Origin: Nageia nagi
Taxonomy: Eukaryota > Pinophyta
NCBI GenBank assembly: GCA_050084985.1
Contig: JBITNC010000001.1
Span: 80,228,001-80,292,000, forward strand
Length of the DNA: 64,000 nt
Direction: 5' to 3'
Part shown: one piece after another, positions 58,681 through 64,000 of the stretch
Layout of the letters: each line of letters begins with the position of its first letter
Numbering within the stretch: position 1 is the first letter of the stretch
Notes under the pieces: generated by a model
What the model saw: only the letters and a program-made list of their open reading frames with translations
Told to the model about the DNA's origin: nothing
Database searches by the model: none
Position numbers and translations under genes: made by a program

Positions 58681-61454
58681 ATAATTCATTTTCTATACTT
58701 GGATTGTTTGATCTTTTTGTAAACTTAAAAAAGCAATCAGCATTTTAGTGAAGAAAATATGAAGTGTTATGCAAGCTATGTAGCATAGTATTTCATTAAA
58801 ATAACTATGTATTCATGGATTAGAAGTAAAAAAAACTAATTCTAAAGTAGCTTACATAGAGCATATCATTTCTTACTTGTAACTTGATCAAATTAGATAA
58901 GAATTCTCCATCTTGGTTAAAAAAGGTTAAGTGATTGTTTACCTAACAGGATCAAGTGGAACAAACACTTAATTCAAGGGTAAGAAAAGTTGTGAGAAAA
59001 TCAAACTAAGTCTTTACAAATCCAAGGAAACAATGAAAAATATAAAAACATTCATTTAATAAGTGAAGAGATACTTATGTAAAACATATTACTACTTGAT
59101 TCATAACTTGGATAACTTGAGCAATTAAAATTCAGCTAAGTTACAAACATTAAGTAGTTGCTTACTTGTCACAAACTAGTGGAGCAAGTATTTAATCTAA
59201 GTATGGAAAATATTGTTAGAAAAATAACATAAGTCTTAACAAAATCCATTAACACTAAGATAAAATATCAAGAAACACCTCGTTAAAAGGAGTATAATAG
59301 ATCCCTTGATGTACCCATTTTCTCCTTGATAAGAAAAAATGGTTAACAAAATTGGAGACTATGCTAGGGAGGTGAATCAAGAACTATCTTTCGGGTAGCT
59401 AAAGCTAGCCTAGTGACTCATAAATAAGTTATTCACTTGGAAACAAAGGTTATTTTATACAAAACTCAATTCTATGATAGTACTATAATATCCTACTTAA
59501 TGGAAACAAAGGTTATTCTATACAAAAATCGAATTTTTACTATTGCACCTATTAGATCTCATACCTAAAAAAAATACCAATTTATGGCATCATTAACAAC
59601 TTAAGAAAATCATTAAAATGCTCAAAATATATATGATTTACTCAAAAATAAGACAAAGTAGAATATAAATAAAATCCTACCTCTAGAGCCTCAATATCCT
59701 ACTTAGAAGTGCAAATACAATGAAAAATATAATCATATCTTGTTATGAATGCAAAGTTGTGTGTAGCATTCTATTCCAGGATAGAAATATGTAAAAAATC
59801 AACCTACCAAACTATCAAAACTTCTCTTAATAGCTAAATACTCCTTCCTTAATCTAAAATATAGTGAGAACTACCCAAAAAATATGACATAAATAGGTCA
59901 AGATATTGGACTTGTCTATATCAAGCAGATTTAATGTGATTTGAAACTCATAAGTTCTCTACAAATGTATCACAAGTTGGGATCCCCACTCCTATATAGG
60001 TAATAATGAAATGCAAACCTCAAAACTTAATGAATATATCTCCTTGGTATGCATGACCTACTTTGAAGGCTATAAATGGTGTGCAAGATCAATAATATAG
60101 CTCTTAGAAGCTCAATGCTCCACCCCTAGCTAAGTAGAGAAAATATAATGTCATCTCTTGAAAAAAATCTAAAGTTTTAGCATAACCAACTCCCTCTTCT
60201 AGGGTAGATCTGAAAGAGAGTGCAAACTAATAGGGTTACCAAATCCCCAAAATTGATATGAAGTGAGCACTAATCTGAGTAAGTTAACAAGGGTTTTTTT
60301 CCTTAGATTTCTAGATAGAAAATGTAGCATACTCCATAAGGGTTTTTTTCCTTAAGAGAGTAAGAGTAAATTCATACAAAATGACCAAGGCCCTTCTCAA
60401 GTTCTTAATTGCCTCTTTTATTTGCTTTTTGCACCACTAACTCCAAATGTTAGACTTTGGACATTATATTTTATTAATGACTCCACACATGGGCATCTCC
60501 CTTTTTGTAACTCTAATGATTTCTTAAAATAAAACTTTAGCTAGGAGATGTAAGTAATATTTTATTTACAAAGGGACCACAAAAACACTAAAACACACCT
60601 TGATTCTTTATTATAAAATACTCTTTAAGTGCACCATACAACCAAAAATCAAAATCCCACTCCTAATAAGATATTTATATTTCTATATTGCATAATTGAG
60701 TGGGCCCCATAATGACCCTTCAATTCTAGGTCATTGCAAGTAATTATGTATATTATGTAAGCTTCCATATTATTAATAGATCCTTTTTTTAACAACCACT
60801 TAAAGAGAAGTGAAATACAAAATATAAATTTATAATTTAAAAAAATAGTACAAAATTATTATTTATGAGAAGATTAAAAACCTTTTTGTGACATGTAGTT
60901 TAGAATTTATGAAATATGTTGAAGAACAAAATCAATCGTTTGGAAAAATTCAAACTACCAAAAAGTGAATGAGTCACTCAACCTCAATAATTGAAAATAA
61001 TTTCATCATAACATAATTAAATCTATACAAAAAAAATGTTCAATCAATAATTGTTACATTGAACCATCCAAATAAGTTATTCATTTTCATTGCAATCTCC
61101 TCTTTAGGTAATTCTAGATATATTAAAAAATATAAAAACACAAAATTAGTTAACATGGTGGATGATGAAAATGAATTTTAATGTATTTATTTAGCTAAAA
61201 ATGGTATTTTATTTGTTTATCAAACTATATAGCTTTTTTAATGCTAGTATGTTATAATGGGCTTTATTATTTACAACCAAATAATGGTTTTGTTATAGCA
61301 ATCATTCCTTAATGATAGTATTAACTATTTATTCACCATGTTTACATATTATTGTTTATGTGTACTTGTGTATATTGCATATCGTCAAACATAGTAATTG
61401 TAAAAACATAATCATCTTCGCAACCTAGACCAACACCTTAAAAAATAAGAGGAG
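58681..61454. other. No gene supported
   Basis: About 2.8 kb of AT-rich sequence without recognisable coding. An inverted repeat (AATGACC...AGGTCATT) lies near 60,711-60,735. The right part may belong to the hAT element that starts beyond the array at 61.46 kb, but no terminus was found. Confidence 0.4.
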
Positions 61455-61810
61455 CATATTTAGAATAAAGATTAGCATCTTCATAACGTAGGAATTCATC
61501 TTTATAACAAAGATATTCATCTACATAATGAATATGAGCATCTATGTAACAAAGATGAGTATCTGTATAATGAAGTCAAGGGTTTGTGTAACAAATACGA
61601 GCATCTTCATGAAGTAGAAGTTCATATTCATAAAAAAGAAGTTCGTATACATAACTAAGATGTTCATATACATAACAAATATGAGCATTTATGTAATGAG
61701 AATGAGTTTTTATGGAAATAATATGAGTGTTTGCATAACAAAGATGAATGTCTACATAATGAAGATGAGCATCTATATAAAGAAGACGAACATCTTCATT
61801 ATAATATCAA
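61455..61810 (+). repeat. 21-bp tandem array with dyad units, probably subterminal to hAT 2
   Basis: About sixteen units, most exactly 21 bases, close to AGCATCTATGTAACAAAGAT plus one base. Each has an inverted CATCT/AGATG pair. Because the unit is a multiple of three, a 76-codon spurious frame runs through it. Unit length and dyad design match the arrays of the hAT element at 32-40 kb although the sequence differs, and it lies just beyond the C-terminus of a related transposase. Confidence 0.8.
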
Positions 61811-62189
61811 TAAGTACCTTTTCAAATAATTTCAAAAATATAAATATTTCACAAATAATTGACAATTTAAAAATATTAGTATTTCTCTAAAAATAACATT
61901 TCACTAAATATTCAATGAATAAAAATTTCATTTTTCAGTGAATAAAAATCAAACTAATGTTGCCTCAAACAAGACAAGCATGAAATATAAATTTATCTAT
62001 TAAATTGAAAATGACTATATTCAATATCACAAAAATAGAAACTACACAAATCAAATTTCATGAATTTGAAATAAATTCTTGGTTAGCTTCTTGGCAACAT
62101 TTCTATGTGTATTTGAATTTTGAGACATTGTCATATAAATATATTTATTATTGTTACTTTGGCATAATTAATCTTATTAATATTTATTC

Positions 62190-64000
62190 TCTCTATTAAT
62201 GATTTCTAGTATGGCATTGCTTTATCATATGGAAACTTATCAATATCGTAATATGAGACATATAATCATAAATAGTGCTTCAAATTTTTATCCAACCTAC
62301 TTTGAAGTTTGTTTTGCACAAAATATAGTGTCCTTAACACTCTCTCATCTTCCATAGATCCCAAAATCATTATTTAACATAGTTCATATAAATGGAAATA
62401 CTCACCCATAATTTATTGTAAAATAGTTTTTGGATAAAATTTCTTCCATAAATGTAAAATTGAACCTATTTCTAGTGGATCTTCTAGCTTTGGATATTGG
62501 TCAATCATAGTGGTCCCAAAGGCTCATGATTATTCAATCATTTTTTTTTCAGAATACCTGATATCTTAACATCATTTACATCAACCTCTTATGAAAAATC
62601 ATTGACAAGGACATTAATATATTTTATAAATGATTGACTTGTTGCATTATAGTTTGAAATAAGATCCCAAAATAATAGATTTACAACATCCATTACCTCA
62701 AGTAGATCACCTATTTGAAATCTTTCTCTAATTTCATTATCAAATTATTTGATATGCTCCTGTTTTTATTCTTATGCTACTTATAACCATCTAAATCTAT
62801 TCATTATTATGGGTATTTTATGAAGTTCATTTCTAGGGTATTTCATATATCTTTCAAAATAATACACAAGTATCTACTTATCATAGATGTAAATACAAAG
62901 ATCTCCTATAATGTTGAATTTTAAAAAATTATTTGGATCTTTTTAGTTTCTAAGGACTTTCTAATCTTCAAATAAAGGATCAACAAAATTCCTCTCATAC
63001 AACTTATCAATCCATAAACAAACATATTTTTTCATTTGATCAATAATATAAATATGTCTTTCATAAGAAAGTTTTATCAAAAAGTTCATTTCATATAACA
63101 TAGGAAAAATACCATAAAATATGAGCAATGTCTCTAAACTCCTTGTACAAAAAAGTACATCTTTAGGCCTATTTAGTGCTCTTTTGTTTTTATATATAAA
63201 CACTTTTAAAGATTGGTATTCTTTGAATATCCTTTTTGTAGGCTTATACAATGAAATCCATCTTGTATCTATATCCTTTAACATCTTCCTACCATTTTTA
63301 TTCTTGTTACAAAGTCTTGAGACTCTATAAATCCTTTTGACTGATTGAAAAAATAAGAATATAGCTTACAAACTAGATCTTCAACTTCAACAATGTTTTC
63401 ATGTATGCTCTTAATTTTGTAAGAAATGTTTAGTATATATACCATGCATTGAATGGGTATCATGTATGGGGCTACTATTTTCTAAAGTCAAACAAAAAGA
63501 CCATTTCTATTCCCTTGCATGACAACAATGACATCTACTCCCATATAAATTAACTTCCTTACAATTTCAATATCATCCATATTAGTAACTTCTTTCAAAT
63601 TTAAAATAACAAGATTGTAGAGATTCTCAGCATTACAATTCTCTAGCATTTTATAAAATTTAAGAAAGTGTAGTTGCCTTAAATTACCATAAAATATGTA
63701 AACATTCATCCATATCCAAGAAGTGTTTTCAAAATAGTAACTTCATCAAGAGAAATTGAAATGAAGTTGGATTTTTTAACTTTTTATCTAAGATGATCAA
63801 TTTCTACCAAAGCAAGATATTTGGACATCTATTAACCATTACAATATGACCAATGGGCACCAGGCAAATTTTGAACATTTACAAGTTTGAATAAATTTTT
63901 GTAATCAATGAAATCAATCATAAATTTACCCTTTTTCAATATTGTAAATATAGTAGAAAAGTGTAAGACCTTAGAAACTAAAATGGTATTCTGCTATTTT
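62190..64000 (-). pseudogene. hAT 2 transposase relic (DUF4371 / ZMYM-like), runs off the window
   Basis: Minus-strand blocks from the right edge: SISLDEVTIL (about 63,735-63,765), YMGVDVIVVMQGN (about 63,500-63,545), PIQCMVYILNISYK (about 63,413-63,460), DIDTRWISLYKPTKRIF (about 63,225-63,275), and the dimerisation tail EYFHLYELC-IMILGSMEDERVL (about 62,310-62,410). These correspond in order to the blocks of the transposase at 33-35 kb, so both belong to one family. Frameshifts separate the pieces and there are fewer stops in some blocks than in hAT 1. The N-terminus lies beyond the window. The interval 61,811-62,189 has no readable gene. Confidence 0.85.

Noticed and set aside
60711-60735. 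Inverted repeat considered as the left end of hAT 2
   Set aside because: It does not resemble the termini of hAT 1, and no 8-bp duplication can be tested because the other end is outside the window.
61455-61810. Array considered as CRISPR or satellite DNA
   Set aside because: There are no distinct spacers. Units are contiguous 21-bp repeats in a plant-type transposon setting.

Overview
The window looks like plant nuclear DNA that is almost entirely transposable elements in advanced decay. It is very AT-rich and nearly free of CpG. It is built of nested LTR retrotransposons, DNA transposons and one endogenous pararetrovirus, all broken by stops and frameshifts. A large-genome seed plant, possibly a gymnosperm, is my inference from the age and nesting of the repeats; nothing here fixes the species. 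I see no intact host gene, rRNA, tRNA or CRISPR array. All reading frames are interpreted from translated motifs; no database search was run.

Layout. 1-4.8 kb: sparse sequence with a weak minus-strand retrotransposon remnant. 4.8-10.05 kb: a CACTA-type DNA transposon with matching termini, a 3-bp target duplication (ATA) and a 12-bp subterminal array, but no recognisable transposase. 10.76 to about 24 kb: a minus-strand Copia element split by a full-length plus-strand Ty3/Gypsy element of the Tat type (12,856-21,412; two LTRs; 5-bp duplication GTATT). 24.5-25.6 kb: a minus-strand DUF4283 (LINE ORF1-like) pseudogene. 27.26-40.64 kb: two copies of a 1.1-kb LTR around an internal region with only a gag relic. 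The right-hand LTR is split by an 8.27-kb hAT element (31,769-40,036; perfect 8-bp duplication ATAACCAT).

The hAT element is the most interesting object. It carries a decayed DUF4371-type transposase on the plus strand and, facing it, a seven-exon second gene of unknown function on the minus strand. Dyad-symmetric 21-bp arrays lie near both ends. A second relic of the same transposase family sits at the right edge (62.2-64 kb, minus strand), beside another 21-bp dyad array of different sequence (61.46-61.81 kb). This suggests a family of two-gene hAT elements with family-specific terminal arrays.

40.64-45.9 kb: a second, heavily decayed Gypsy element (gag, protease, RT, RNase H, integrase). 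45.88-46.60 kb: the 5' two exons of a 2-oxoglutarate/Fe(II) dioxygenase on the minus strand, in the only CpG-rich island of the window; it is frameshifted and lacks its 3' half. 47.06-51.7 kb: a Caulimoviridae-type endogenous pararetrovirus (gag-like region, protease, RT, RNase H) starting less than 0.5 kb upstream of the dioxygenase start. 52-53.1 kb: a Copia 3' end. 54.2-58.7 kb: the 3' half of a minus-strand Copia element with a 1.7-kb LTR.

No pathway can be read from the window. Its content is a layered record of insertions. Copia 1 predates the Tat Gypsy inside it, and the 27-40 kb Gypsy LTRs predate the hAT inside them.
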